A DNA stretch of 64,000 bases from an uncultured Verrucomicrobia subdivision 3 bacterium (GCA_937890005.1 CALBZA010000037.1:1-64000), one strand, 5' to 3'; positions 1 to 9,155 are shown, counted from the stretch's first letter. Translations and numbers: made by a program. Notes: a model not told the origin generated them from the sequence alone.

Positions 1-1352
1 TTCCGAGCCTGGGAATCGAGTGGGAAACGTTCCACACGCGCGCTCCTGTCCAATAGGTGTCCGGACGATTGTCGTTGTCGAAATCACCTGCCGCGATGAA
101 TGAACAGGTCTCTGGAATTTGCCCGGCACTGAACCAGGCTGCCCCAGCCTCGCCCGGGTTTAAAAAAACTCCGCCCCGAGCATCAGGTCCCGAAAGTCCA
201 TCACCGCAATAGGCGAGGTCCAGCAATCCATCATCGTTGACATCAGCCCAGATCCCGCCGTTGCCGGCATAAAACACGGTGGGCGTCCCCAAACCGAGGC
301 GGCGTTCGAAATTGCTGGATGGAAAAGCGATATCGTCGCTGCTCACGCTGCCCATCGCGTTGCTGACGGTCAGGCGCGCATGCAACGTCGTTGTGCGGTC
401 CACCTGAAAGGTCGGTGCATTTGAAAACAAGACAGCTCCAGCCGCAGCCGGAAGAAGGTTAGTGAATGCGATGCCGTAGGAGAGGTTCGTTCCAAGTTCG
501 GTAATGACCGTTGTGGGAAGACCGCGCGCGTCGATCTGCGCGGTGATTTGCGCACGCGAAAGAACATCGTGCACCCCGGACGCCTGTGACAGAAGCGGCG
601 GTCCGACGGTATAGGTGGTCACAGAAATGTTGTCGATGCGAAACGTCTCCGCGATTCCCGCACCACAACGAGTTGCCCAGACAAAAGCGTCACCAATTTT
701 CGGCGCGAAGCCCGGCGTGGGCACGTTCGTAAAAATAACGACACCATCCTGACTCACGCTCATGCCGTCCAACTGATTCCAACTGAGCCTGAAAGGTGTG
801 GCGTGTGGAGGAAAAGACTCCCCATGTTGCAACCGGATCATTCGTGACCGTTGCGAGAACCGCGCCATCCTTCCGTATGTACCAGCCGGGCGTCGTCGAG
901 CTCGGGAATGTCTGGACGCAGAAGCTCAGCCCGGTATCAAACCCACGCTCTTGCGCGTAGGCGGCATCGGCCAGGTCATTGAATCGCAACGAACCGAACG
1001 AAAAAGAAAAGCCGAGCGAAGCCGACGGAAAATTCCCGTACACTGGCGAAACCCAGCTTGCGGTGAAATTCGTGACCACCAGGCCAGGATCGAGATCGGG
1101 CAACAGAAAAGCTGAGCGAGTCTGGTTGGCGGTGTCCCATTGCGACAACTGCAACTCTTTCAGCACGGGATCTTCCACGTGAACAATACCCGTTTCCGAA
1201 CTGAACAGTTGCGAGCCATCGTCGAAGTCAGTCGCACCGACGGCGAACGAGTTGAAGTCTTGTGTAAACTGTCCTGCGACTCCCGGCAGAACGTTCACAG
1301 CAAGCAACGCGACAAAAAGAAACCGCCGAAAGGTCGTAAGCAATGAATCCAT
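1..1352 (-). CDS. Secreted FG-GAP/VCBS-like protein, 3' end outside window, apparent frameshift
   Basis: Starts at the ATG at 1352 with a signal peptide (MDSLLTTFRRFLFVALLAV, cleavage likely near GVAGQ). The first 170 or so residues read in one frame and look like a beta-rich, concanavalin-like extracellular domain. Near 812-815 (AAAA on the plus strand) the frame that makes sense switches by one base. Removing one T of the minus-strand TTTT run joins it to a frame that stays open to position 1. That second frame contains Asp-rich repeats of FG-GAP/VCBS type (DVNDDGLLDLAYCGDG and DFDNDNRPDTYWTG). Family knowledge: such repeats form beta-propellers in surface or secreted proteins. The uninterrupted second frame suggests either a sequencing or assembly error or a very recent mutation. 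The substrate or partner is unknown. Confidence 0.6.
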
Positions 1353-1416
1353 GATTTGTGGGCATAAAGGGATCAGTCCCACATATTTATACAAGCCAAT
1401 TCATCCGATCATCGTT

Positions 1417-1467
1417 CATTCCCGCTTTGGCGGGAATGGAGTAGTGGGCAAAGCGGCAGCTTTGCCC
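1417..1467. repeat. Two adjacent hairpins (REP-like) in the gap 1353-1678
   Basis: The 326-base gap between the FG-GAP gene and the kinase gene contains two perfect hairpins. The first has a 9-bp stem CATTCCCGC/GCGGGAATG with loop TTTG (1417-1438). The second has a 9-bp stem GGGCAAAGC/GCTTTGCCC with loop GGCA (1446-1467). The rest of the gap (1499-1575) carries iterated words such as GATGCCTAATGCCGGATGCC and, in partly inverted form, CATTGGTCACTAGCCATTG. No convincing gene or promoter was seen here. The gap lies between divergent genes, so a terminator role is unlikely. Confidence 0.55.
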
Positions 1468-1678
1468 TACCGAGAAAAGAGCAAAAACGACATCTCATCG
1501 CCCGATGCCTAATGCCGGATGCCTAAATAAAAATCCCATTGGTCACTAGCCATTGAGCATTCGTCATTGGAATGGATTGATTGGAATTCAAGCTTCCCGT
1601 CAACCGCCTTTGAAAAGCTGTCCTACGCGCGATTGCCAAGCGGATGATCGGTGCCTTACCTTGGGCGGGCTTCGCGCG

Positions 1679-3769
1679 ATGAACCGGCGACCGCAAACAA
1701 TACGCAACGCAATCAGGCGATGGTTCCTTCCCGGGTGTCTCTCGATTGCCGCGGCTCTGTCTGGATATTCGGCCCGCGTGATGGCTCAGCCCGCCCAGAC
1801 CATTTTCACCAACATCGGGCACATCCGCGCCCTGAGCGCCTCTGAGGCGGCACACAATTTCCCGGTCCACATTCGGGGCACGGTGGTCGCAGAACCGGGC
1901 GGCGGCGATCGATTCGTCATGCTCGATTCCGGCGTCGGCATTTATGTCCAGGGACCGGCGGGGCTGCTCAGGGATCTTCATCGCGGCGATCTGATTGAAG
2001 TGGAAGGTGTGGTCGATCCCGGCGAGTTCGCTCCGTTCGTTTCGCTTCAATCGGTTCGCAGGATCGGCCAGGGAACAATTCCGCCGCCGCAGCCGGTCAC
2101 CTTCGAACAATTGATCACCGGCAGATTCGATTCCCAATGGGTCGAAATCTCGGGGATCGTCCGCCGTTGCGACGTTGAAATTCCGGATCACAAATACATG
2201 CTGGACGTCGCGACGGGAGGGGGACGGCTGGCGGTGCAAATCATCGGCACGCTCGATCCAGGCGAACTCATCGATGCCGAAGTACGCTTTCCCGGTGTCA
2301 GTTTTTATCAGGTCAACAAAAGCCGGCAGGTGATCAGTCCGCTGCTCGTGGTGCCCGGCGGTGCGAACTTCACCATCACCAAACCGGCGCCGGAGAATGC
2401 GTTTTCCACACCGATCCTTTCCTCTGCGAACCTGCTTCAATTCGCGCCGGAAGGAGCTTACGGCCATCGCGTTCATCTACGCGGCAGCGTGATTCATCAT
2501 CTCCCGGGCGAAACACTGTGGATACGGGATGCGTCCGGCGGATTGCGCGTTCGGTCCATGATGACCGAGGCACTGAATCCCGGCGATGAAGTGGATGTGC
2601 TCGGGTTTCCCGCGCGCGGCGAATACACGCCGATGCTGGAGGATGCGGTGTATCGCAAAAGAGGCGCGGGCGAACTGCCGGAACCGATCGTTTTGACGGA
2701 GGCGCTGGCTGCGCTGGGTCATGACGCCAACCTTATCGAACTGACGGCGCAATTTACTGGCAAACAGCTGACTTCGGACGGCTGGGCGCTGCTGATGCAA
2801 CAGGGCAGTCTGATGTTCCGCGCCTTGTTGCGAGGGCCGCAGGATATTCTTCCATCGGAATGGCAGGTCGGGAGCAAGGTGCGGTTGCGTGGCATTGCCA
2901 GCGTCACGTTCGACGCGCCCAAAACGCTGACCGGCGTTGCGCAGCCGCGAACGTTCGATCTACTGCTGCGTTCGCCCAGCGATCTGACGATTCTACAATT
3001 GCCGCCATGGTGGACGCGCGAGCGAACGGTCTGGGTTCTGGCGGGCGTGACGTCGGTGTTGATTCTCGGCATCGGAGCCGTGATCTGGGCCGCGAAGAAA
3101 CGTTTGCGCGAACAGGCGGTCGAACGCGCGCTTGCGGAAGCGGAATTCACCGCCATTCTGTCGGAACGAAATCGCGTGGCCCGCGAGATTCACGACACGC
3201 TGGCGCAGGGTTTGAGTGCGATCTCAATGCAGCTTGAGCTGGCGAAAAGTCAGATGCCGCCGGATGCGGCGTCGGCGACGGGATCGATCGAGCAGGCGCA
3301 CAATCTGGTTCGCGAAAGTTTGGCCGAGGCGCGCAATTCGATCTGGAACATGCGATCCCAGGTGCTTGAAAACAAAAGCCTCGTTCTCGCGCTTTCGGGA
3401 ATTCTGCAGCAACTTACGAGCGGAACCGGTATCGACGCCAAATTCGAATGTGTCGGGCACGAACGCCGGCTGCCACCGGTCACCGAGAACAATTTGCTGC
3501 GCATTGGCCAGGAGGCGATTACCAATGCGGTGAAGCATGCGAAGGCGCGGCACATCAAAATGACGCTGGGATATCAGTCGCGGGAAATCGAACTGCGGGT
3601 GACGGATGATGGGACGGGCTTCGATGTGGAACGTCCGCCGGCCAGCGACAGCGGTTTTGGATTGCGCGGCATGCGGGAGCGGGCGGCGGAATTGCGCGGA
3701 ACGCTGTTGATTCAATCCGGACCGAACGGCGGCACGGAACTGATCCTGAAAGTTCCAGTCGCGTCATGA
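1679..3769 (+). CDS. Sensor histidine kinase, NarL/HisKA_3 type with periplasmic OB-like repeats
   Basis: About 696 residues. The ATG at 1679 is preferred over an upstream in-frame start at 1553 because it places a signal or anchor sequence (residues 1-37) at the N-terminus. Residues ~60-450 are periplasmic and contain about four beta-rich segments with a recurring pattern (RGTVV..., D-GIYV, L..GD.I.VEG.V, then RGSV..., D..GGLRV, L.PGDEVDVLG). These look like OB-fold modules. One transmembrane helix follows (about 455-480, WVLAGVTSVLILGIGAVIW). The HisKA_3 H-box has His505 in REIHDTLAQG. The ATPase domain has the N-box EAITNAVKHA and G-boxes DDGTGFD and GFGLRGMRERA. It lies 30 bases upstream of its likely partner response regulator. 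The stimulus is unknown. Confidence 0.9.
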   Translation: MNRRPQTIRNAIRRWFLPGCLSIAAALSGYSARVMAQPAQTIFTNIGHIRALSASEAAHNFPVHIRGTVVAEPGGGDRFVMLDSGVGIYVQGPAGLLRDLHRGDLIEVEGVVDPGEFAPFVSLQSVRRIGQGTIPPPQPVTFEQLITGRFDSQWVEISGIVRRCDVEIPDHKYMLDVATGGGRLAVQIIGTLDPGELIDAEVRFPGVSFYQVNKSRQVISPLLVVPGGANFTITKPAPENAFSTPILSSANLLQFAPEGAYGHRVHLRGSVIHHLPGETLWIRDASGGLRVRSMMTEALNPGDEVDVLGFPARGEYTPMLEDAVYRKRGAGELPEPIVLTEALAALGHDANLIELTAQFTGKQLTSDGWALLMQQGSLMFRALLRGPQDILPSEWQVGSKVRLRGIASVTFDAPKTLTGVAQPRTFDLLLRSPSDLTILQLPPWWTRERTVWVLAGVTSVLILGIGAVIWAAKKRLREQAVERALAEAEFTAILSERNRVAREIHDTLAQGLSAISMQLELAKSQMPPDAASATGSIEQAHNLVRESLAEARNSIWNMRSQVLENKSLVLALSGILQQLTSGTGIDAKFECVGHERRLPPVTENNLLRIGQEAITNAVKHAKARHIKMTLGYQSREIELRVTDDGTGFDVERPPASDSGFGLRGMRERAAELRGTLLIQSGPNGGTELILKVPVAS

Positions 3770-3799
3770 ACTGAAACCTTTCACAAAACTGAATTTAAC

Positions 3800-4435
3800 G
3801 TGAAAAAGAAAAATGCCATTCGCCTCCTGGTTGTTGACGATCATCCCGCGTTCCGGATGGGACTGATCGCGCTGGTTGAAAGCGAGCCGGACATCACCGT
3901 CGTGGCCGAGGCGAGCGATGGGAGAACCGCGCTGGAGCTGTATCGCAAGGAGAAGCCGGACATCGTTTTGATGGATTTGCGGCTGGGTCCGGAGTTCAGC
4001 GGCGTGGAAGCCATCATGGCGCTGCGCAAGGAGTTTCCCGAGTGCCGGGTGATTGTGGTCACCACCTACGATGCCGACGAGGACATCTATCGCGCCGTGC
4101 AGTCGGGCGCACAATCGTACCTGCTCAAGGACATGCCGAAGAAGGACATCGTGAGCGCCATCCGAGCGGTGCATGCGGGAGAACGTCCATTGCCACCGGC
4201 CGTGGCCAACCGTCTGGCCAATCGCCTGCGTCGGGAGAATCTTACTCAACGCGAACTGGAAGTGCTTCAGTTGATCGTGAAGGGTCGCAGCAACAAGGAG
4301 ATTGCCGCCGCGCTGTTCATTTCGGAGGACACGGTGAAATCACGGTTGAAGAGTCTTTTCACCAAACTGGATGTTCAGGATCGAACGGAGGCAGCAATCA
4401 CTGCGGTGCGGCACGGAATCGTGCATCTGGACTGA
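3800..4435 (+). CDS. NarL/FixJ-type response regulator
   Basis: A 211-residue protein starting with GTG at 3800. The N-terminal receiver has the acidic pair in VVDDHPA, the phospho-acceptor Asp in VLMDLRLG, Thr in VVTTYD and Lys in LLKDMPKKD. A short linker leads to a C-terminal LuxR-type helix-turn-helix (LTQRELEVLQLIVKGRSNKEIA, then SEDTVKSRLKSLFTKL). Length is normal for the family. It directly follows the NarL-type kinase gene, so the two are very likely a cognate pair that controls transcription by phosphorylation-driven dimerisation. The target genes are not visible. The next gene (mntR) points the other way. Confidence 0.93.
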   Translation: MKKKNAIRLLVVDDHPAFRMGLIALVESEPDITVVAEASDGRTALELYRKEKPDIVLMDLRLGPEFSGVEAIMALRKEFPECRVIVVTTYDADEDIYRAVQSGAQSYLLKDMPKKDIVSAIRAVHAGERPLPPAVANRLANRLRRENLTQRELEVLQLIVKGRSNKEIAAALFISEDTVKSRLKSLFTKLDVQDRTEAAITAVRHGIVHLD

Positions 4436-4521
4436 GCCGGTGGGAAGAAACACCGCGTCATTAGCGGCTTAAGCATTTGCTCTGATCTGAGACTCGCAGA
4501 TCGTAATCAAACGTTCCCGCT

Positions 4522-4962
4522 TCAATCCTTCTTTTTCCGGGCACTGCCTCTCGACTTTTCAAAGGCTTTGAGCGTGGCGGGATTCTCTTCGAAAAATCGG
4601 GCGAGGTCGGAAAGAACGCTGACCGTTTCCGGACTGAGATGATGTTCGATGCCTTCGATGTCCTGATGCTGCGTTTCGGGATCGAGGCCGAACAATGAGA
4701 AGAACCGGGAAAGTGTGGTGTGCCGGTTTTGAATCCGTTCGGCGATCTCCAATCCCTGGGGCGTCATCATCAACCCGCGATACTTCTCGTATTTCAGGTA
4801 ACCGCCCTCCGCGAGTTTCTGAACCATCACGGTGACCGACGCCTGTTTTACTTTCAGGGAAGACGCAATGTCCACGACGCGTGCGTAACCCTTCGACTGG
4901 ATCAACTCATGAATTCTTTCCAGGTAATCTTCGGCGGACTGGCTCGGCGATGCTTTCGGCAT
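4522..4962 (-). CDS. mntR: DtxR/MntR-family metal-dependent transcriptional regulator
   Basis: The start is placed at the ATG at 4962 (MPKASPSQSAEDYLERI), giving 146 residues, close to the MntR length. An upstream in-frame extension has no family similarity. The winged helix is at about residues 5-65 (ARVVDIASSLKVKQASVTVMVQKL). The dimerisation and metal-binding region follows. Positions corresponding to the MntR Mn(II) ligands appear conserved: Asp and Glu in AEDYLERI, His in NRHTTL, and Glu, Glu and His in IEGIEHHLS. In MntR proteins, metal loading promotes DNA binding and repression of Mn uptake. No Mn transporter lies next door. The gene diverges from a CusF-SCO1 fusion, which may share the control region at 4963-5075. 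Confidence 0.85.
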   Translation of the reverse strand: MPKASPSQSAEDYLERIHELIQSKGYARVVDIASSLKVKQASVTVMVQKLAEGGYLKYEKYRGLMMTPQGLEIAERIQNRHTTLSRFFSLFGLDPETQHQDIEGIEHHLSPETVSVLSDLARFFEENPATLKAFEKSRGSARKKKD

Positions 4963-5075
4963 GTTGCTGCGATTAAACACAGTTTCCACGAGTTCGCAAG
5001 TTCGGCTCGGAAATCTGCCGCTGTTCTGCAGCTTCGCCGAACATTGTCGCGGCGCACTTGTCAAAGCACTCAATT

Positions 5076-5990
5076 ATGCGGCACTGTCAGCACATGTTTC
5101 GGATTGCTTTGATTCTTTCGATGCTTGCGGTCACCGCGGGCCTGAACGCCCGCGCCGCGGACACATCGCCCACCGCCAGCGCGCAAAATACGAACGAGCA
5201 GATTTTTCAGGTCACCGGTCTCGTTGTCGAAGTCACGCCGGAAGAGAAGGAAATCCGCATCAAGCACGACGAAATTCCCGGTTACATGCCGGCGATGACG
5301 ATGATCTTCGATGTGAAGGACACGAACGAACTGGCCGGAGTCGAGGCCGGGCATCCGGTTTCGTTTCGAATGATCGTTTCAGAGACGTACGCCTGGATCG
5401 ATCGCATCAAGGTCACCGGACCGAAGCGCAATGATCCACCGACCACGGGTCCGTTCCGCCTGGTTCGCGACGTGGAGCCGCTGGAAGTGGGAGACAAGCT
5501 TCCGGACTACGCACTGACCAACCATCTTGGAAAGCCGTTCAACACCTCGCAGCTTGCCGGAAAAGTCTGGGCGATCACTTTCGTTTTCACACGCTGTCCG
5601 CTTCCCACTTATTGCCCGCAGATGTCGCGATCGTTTTCGGAGATTCAGGAAAAGCTTCTGGCTGAGAAATACGCGGCGACGAACTGGCATCTGCTTTCCG
5701 TTTCGTTCGATCCGGAGTTCGACACGCCGGACGTGCTGCGCCGGTATTTGGAAAATTATGGCGCCAAGCCGGGGCAATGGACGTTTGCGACCGGCGCCCT
5801 GATCGACATCACCGCGCTCGGCGAGCAGTTGGGATTAAGATTCGGACGCGATGAAAACGGGTCGATCGACCACAACCTTCGCACAGTGGTTATAGACCGG
5901 GATGGCAGGATCCGAAAAATCTTCGTCGGCAACCAATGGACCAACGAAGAGCTGCTGAATGAAATGAAGGCTGCTCTCGAGCGCAAATAG
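5076..5990 (+). CDS. CusF-like domain fused to SCO1/SenC copper chaperone-type protein
   Basis: A secreted protein of about 304 residues. The ATG at 5076 gives a signal peptide ending near ARAAD; the ATG at 5094 is also possible. Mature residues ~45-125 resemble CusF/CopK-type copper-binding beta-barrels (VTGLVVEVTPEEKEIRIKHD, then GYMPAMTMIF with the Met pair typical of metal sites). Residues ~145-300 are a thioredoxin-fold SCO1/SenC domain with CPLPTYCP in place of the short CPxxxC form and a downstream His (IDHNLRTVV). The SCO family delivers copper to, or reduces, the CuA site of cytochrome oxidase. The fused N-terminal domain suggests copper capture and transfer in one polypeptide. It is divergent from mntR, and there are no oxidase genes in the window. 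Confidence 0.88.
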   Translation: MRHCQHMFRIALILSMLAVTAGLNARAADTSPTASAQNTNEQIFQVTGLVVEVTPEEKEIRIKHDEIPGYMPAMTMIFDVKDTNELAGVEAGHPVSFRMIVSETYAWIDRIKVTGPKRNDPPTTGPFRLVRDVEPLEVGDKLPDYALTNHLGKPFNTSQLAGKVWAITFVFTRCPLPTYCPQMSRSFSEIQEKLLAEKYAATNWHLLSVSFDPEFDTPDVLRRYLENYGAKPGQWTFATGALIDITALGEQLGLRFGRDENGSIDHNLRTVVIDRDGRIRKIFVGNQWTNEELLNEMKAALERK

Positions 5991-6010
5991 TCGTTCGCTT
6001 CCAGTTTTGT

Positions 6011-8317
6011 TCAGCTCAGGTCCACCGGATCGATGTCCACGTTGAGCATGATGTCTTCAGGCAGGGAAAGGGCCTGGATGATTTCGGAAAGTTTCCGGCT
6101 GAGCGACGGCATCCGTTGTGTGCGGAGCATGACCTGGTATCGGTAGAATGTTTCGGCCCGAACCAGCGGCGCCGGCGCGGGTCCGGCGATCACGAGATCG
6201 CGAAAGTTTCCGTCCGCCGCCTTGAGCTTCCCGATTTCCTTCGCGATGTGTTCGGTCGAAAACTTCACCTTGTCTTCGTTGCGTCCGCGAAGTGTCATCA
6301 ACACCACCCGGCTGAACGGCGGATAACGGAGCTGTTTTCGAAACTCGAGCTCCTGATTGTAGAACCCTTCGAAGTCATGCCGTCGCGCATATTGAATCGC
6401 CGGATGAAACGGCGTGAAGGCCTGGACAAACACCTCGCCTTCGATGTCACCGCGCCCCGCCCGTCCGGCCACCTGGGTGAGAAGCTGAAACGTTCTTTCA
6501 CCTGCGCGGAAATCGGGCTGATGCAACGCCATGTCGGCATAGATGATTCCGACCAGCGTCACGTTGGGAAAATGCAGCCCCTTGGCGATCATTTGTGTGC
6601 CGACGAGAATGTCGATCTTGCCCGCGCGGAAATCTCCGAGGATCCGACGGTAATCGTCCTTCCGCTTCATCGTGTCGGCATCCATTCGCGTGGTGCGGGC
6701 ATTCGGGAAAAGCCTGCCCAATGTTTCCTCCACCTTCTGCGTTCCAAGTCCGGCGTAACGAATCTTCGGGTTTCGACAGCTTTCGTTGGGACAGACTTTC
6801 GGCACCGATTCATCGTGGCCGCAAACGTGGCAGCGCAGTCGTTGTTCCTGGCGATGATAGGTGAGCGACAGGCTGCAATTCGGGCATTCGGCGACAAAGC
6901 CGCAGAGCGGACATTGCAGCGAACTGGAATAGCCGCGCCGGTTCAAAAACAGAATTGTCTGTTCGCCACGCTCAAGCCGTTGCGTGATCGCTTCCTTGAG
7001 TTGCGGTGAAAAGATAGGAATGCCCTGCTCGCGACGTGCGGACTGGCGCATATCGACCACGCGGACGTAAGGCATCTTCTGATCGTCAACGCGATCAGGC
7101 ATCCGAAGCAGTGTGTATTTGCCCGTGCTGCAATTGTAATAGCTCTCAAGCGATGGGGTGGCCGAGCCGAGGACAACGACAGCGCCTTCCATTTGTCCGC
7201 GCATGATCGCGACATCGCGGGCGTGGTAGCGCGGCGATTCCTCCTGCTTGTAAGTGTGCTCGTGCTCTTCGTCCACGATGATCAGCCCGAGCGGTTCGAC
7301 CGGAGCGAAAATGGCCGAACGTGCGCCAATGACAATACGTGCGCGTCCCTGCCGGATTTTGTGCCATTCGTCGTGACGTTCCCCTGCGGACAGATGGCTG
7401 TGCAGAACGGCGACGAGCGTTTGCAGTTTGCCGGAACTGAATCGTGCCTTGAACCGTTCGACCGTCTGTGGGGTGAGTGAAATTTCCGGCACGAGAACGA
7501 TCGCGCCTTTGCCTCGTTCGAGAGCGTGGGCGATCGCTTGAAGGTAAACTTCTGTTTTTCCGGAACCCGTGACGCCGTGGAGCAGGAATGTTTTTGCGCC
7601 CGACGGCTTTTTCTTCGTTGGTGAAGAACTGTCCGGGGAGGCGGAGGCGGATTCTGAACCGGGCGATTCGGATTCCATGCCGGAACTGTCCATGGCGGCA
7701 CAGATGGTTTCGAGCGCCTTCAGCTGAGTGGGATTCAATGCGAGCGGCTGTGTCGGAAGGATGTGTTCCCGCGCGTAAGGATCGCGTTCGGAAATCTGAC
7801 TCGAAATGGAGACGAGACCTTTGTCTTCCAGGGAGCGGACGGTTGCCGCGGTCGTCTGCGCCAGCTCCAGGAGTTCCTGCAACGGGATTTCGCGCCGTTC
7901 CTCGATGATGTTCCAGACTTCGCGCTGACGTTTGGGAAGTTTCGGAAGATCGCCGTGAAGTGGCAGAACACTCACCACCAGGCGCTCGCGCCAGCCGGCC
8001 TGTTCCTTGCGCACGGCTTCCGGCAGAACGCTTTTCAATGCCACTTCAGGCGCGCAGCAATAATAGTCCGCGATCCAGCGGGCGAGCTTGAGCACCTTCG
8101 GTGTGACGAGCGTCTGAGCACCGATCACTTTGATGATCGGTTTGAGCTTTGTGACTTCGGATTCTTCGGCAATGGCGGTGACACAGCCGAGAACCTTGCG
8201 CGGTCCGAATGGCACCTGAACGCGGCTGCCCACGTCCACCCTGCCGATCAACTCGGGTGGGATGACGTAATCGAACTCCCGGCGAAGGGCGATTTCGAGG
8301 CTGACGCGCGCGATCAT
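6011..8317 (-). CDS. priA: Primosomal protein N' (replication restart helicase PriA)
   Basis: A 768-residue protein. The N-terminal 3'-end-binding and winged-helix regions (1-200) are followed by a superfamily 2 helicase. Walker A is in GVTGSGKTEVYLQ, the DEAH-like box is VDEEHEHTYKQ, and motif V/VI residues lie in GTQMIAKGLHFPNV and QVAGRAGRGD. Eight cysteines of the zinc-binding region are visible (CPLCGFVAECPNC and CHVCGH...C...C). PriA reloads the replisome at stalled forks. A Ser/Pro/Glu-rich, low-complexity insert (about residues 212-240) precedes the Walker A motif. It is unusual for the family and probably an interdomain linker. The start at 8317 fits the family N-terminus (ARVSLEIALRREFDYVIP). 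Confidence 0.96.
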   Translation of the reverse strand: MIARVSLEIALRREFDYVIPPELIGRVDVGSRVQVPFGPRKVLGCVTAIAEESEVTKLKPIIKVIGAQTLVTPKVLKLARWIADYYCCAPEVALKSVLPEAVRKEQAGWRERLVVSVLPLHGDLPKLPKRQREVWNIIEERREIPLQELLELAQTTAATVRSLEDKGLVSISSQISERDPYAREHILPTQPLALNPTQLKALETICAAMDSSGMESESPGSESASASPDSSSPTKKKPSGAKTFLLHGVTGSGKTEVYLQAIAHALERGKGAIVLVPEISLTPQTVERFKARFSSGKLQTLVAVLHSHLSAGERHDEWHKIRQGRARIVIGARSAIFAPVEPLGLIIVDEEHEHTYKQEESPRYHARDVAIMRGQMEGAVVVLGSATPSLESYYNCSTGKYTLLRMPDRVDDQKMPYVRVVDMRQSARREQGIPIFSPQLKEAITQRLERGEQTILFLNRRGYSSSLQCPLCGFVAECPNCSLSLTYHRQEQRLRCHVCGHDESVPKVCPNESCRNPKIRYAGLGTQKVEETLGRLFPNARTTRMDADTMKRKDDYRRILGDFRAGKIDILVGTQMIAKGLHFPNVTLVGIIYADMALHQPDFRAGERTFQLLTQVAGRAGRGDIEGEVFVQAFTPFHPAIQYARRHDFEGFYNQELEFRKQLRYPPFSRVVLMTLRGRNEDKVKFSTEHIAKEIGKLKAADGNFRDLVIAGPAPAPLVRAETFYRYQVMLRTQRMPSLSRKLSEIIQALSLPEDIMLNVDIDPVDLS

Positions 8318-8379
8318 TTGAGGACGGCAGAGTTGGAGTTGATGCAGGCAGTGTCAAGCGTGGGAACCGAATTGGATCC

Positions 8380-8527
8380 ACCGCAAAGAGCGCAGAGAAC
8401 GCAAAGATTTCGAGGACGCTTCGGTGTCCGTTTGGGAGCATTCCATCGTTCGAAACCGGAAACATTGGAATCAAGGCAAGCTGCTTGAGTTCCCACCCCT
8501 CTTTGCGTTCTCAGCGCTCTTTGCGGT
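8380..8527. repeat. Inverted iterated-word repeat, CGCAAAGA family, copy 1
   Basis: The arms are 8380-8407 (ACCGCAAAGAGCGCAGAGAA and on) and 8500-8527, which is its reverse complement at 27 of 28 positions. The arms are separated by 92 bases. Each arm is itself built from the repeated word CGCAAAGA/CGCAGAGA. The element fills most of the divergent gap between priA and the lytic transglycosylase gene. The same word architecture recurs at 36101-36189. No transposase or coding potential was seen inside. Confidence 0.75.
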
Positions 8528-8588
8528 TAGAAATCTTCATCGGAATCAATTCTTGGTTCAACGATCGGTCAGCGGTTAGATTTCCGCC

Positions 8589-9155
8589 GTGAAATTCCGC
8601 CGCCGCGTTGTTGTGCCGATCGTCAGCATTCTGGCTGGCGGCGTGGTGGTGTTGCTGTTGTGGGGACAGGAGCATCGCGAGATGCGCTACTACCCCGAGA
8701 TCAAGGCTGCCGCCGACCGATATGGCGTCGATCCCATGCTCGTCAAAGCGATTGTCTGGCGCGAAAGCCGGTTCCGCCCGGATGTCCGCGGCAGCGCGGG
8801 CGAACTGGGTCTGATGCAGATTCAGGAGCTCGCCGCACAGGAGTGGGCCGACGCGGAGCGTATCGAAACCTTCGAACACGAGCATTGTCTCGATCCCGGC
8901 ACGAACACGATGGCTGCCACGTTTTATTTGAGCAAACTGCTCAAGCGCTATCGTCACACGGACAACCCGCTTCCCTACGCGCTGGCCGATTACAACGCAG
9001 GCCGTGGAAATCTTTTGAAATGGAACAAGGGCGAAGCGAGCACCAACAGCGTCGTGTTTGCCGAGGTCATCGGGTTTCCCTCCACGAAACAGTATGTGAA
9101 GGCGGTGATGAAGCGGTACCGGTTTTACAAGTTCTTGAACCGGTTTGGGTGGTGA
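8589..9155 (+). CDS. Membrane-anchored lytic transglycosylase (SLT domain)
   Basis: A 188-residue protein starting with GTG at 8589. An N-terminal hydrophobic segment (residues 7-25) acts as signal anchor. The rest is a compact SLT lysozyme-like domain. The catalytic Glu is in WRESRFRP, followed by GELGLMQIQ and the YNAGRGN motif, all in the expected order. Family knowledge: these enzymes cleave the MurNAc-GlcNAc bond of peptidoglycan to form 1,6-anhydro products. It is shorter than Slt70 and lacks LysM or superhelical domains, so it is a minimal transglycosylase. No partner gene is obvious. Repeats lie on both sides. Confidence 0.9.
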   Translation: MKFRRRVVVPIVSILAGGVVVLLLWGQEHREMRYYPEIKAAADRYGVDPMLVKAIVWRESRFRPDVRGSAGELGLMQIQELAAQEWADAERIETFEHEHCLDPGTNTMAATFYLSKLLKRYRHTDNPLPYALADYNAGRGNLLKWNKGEASTNSVVFAEVIGFPSTKQYVKAVMKRYRFYKFLNRFGW

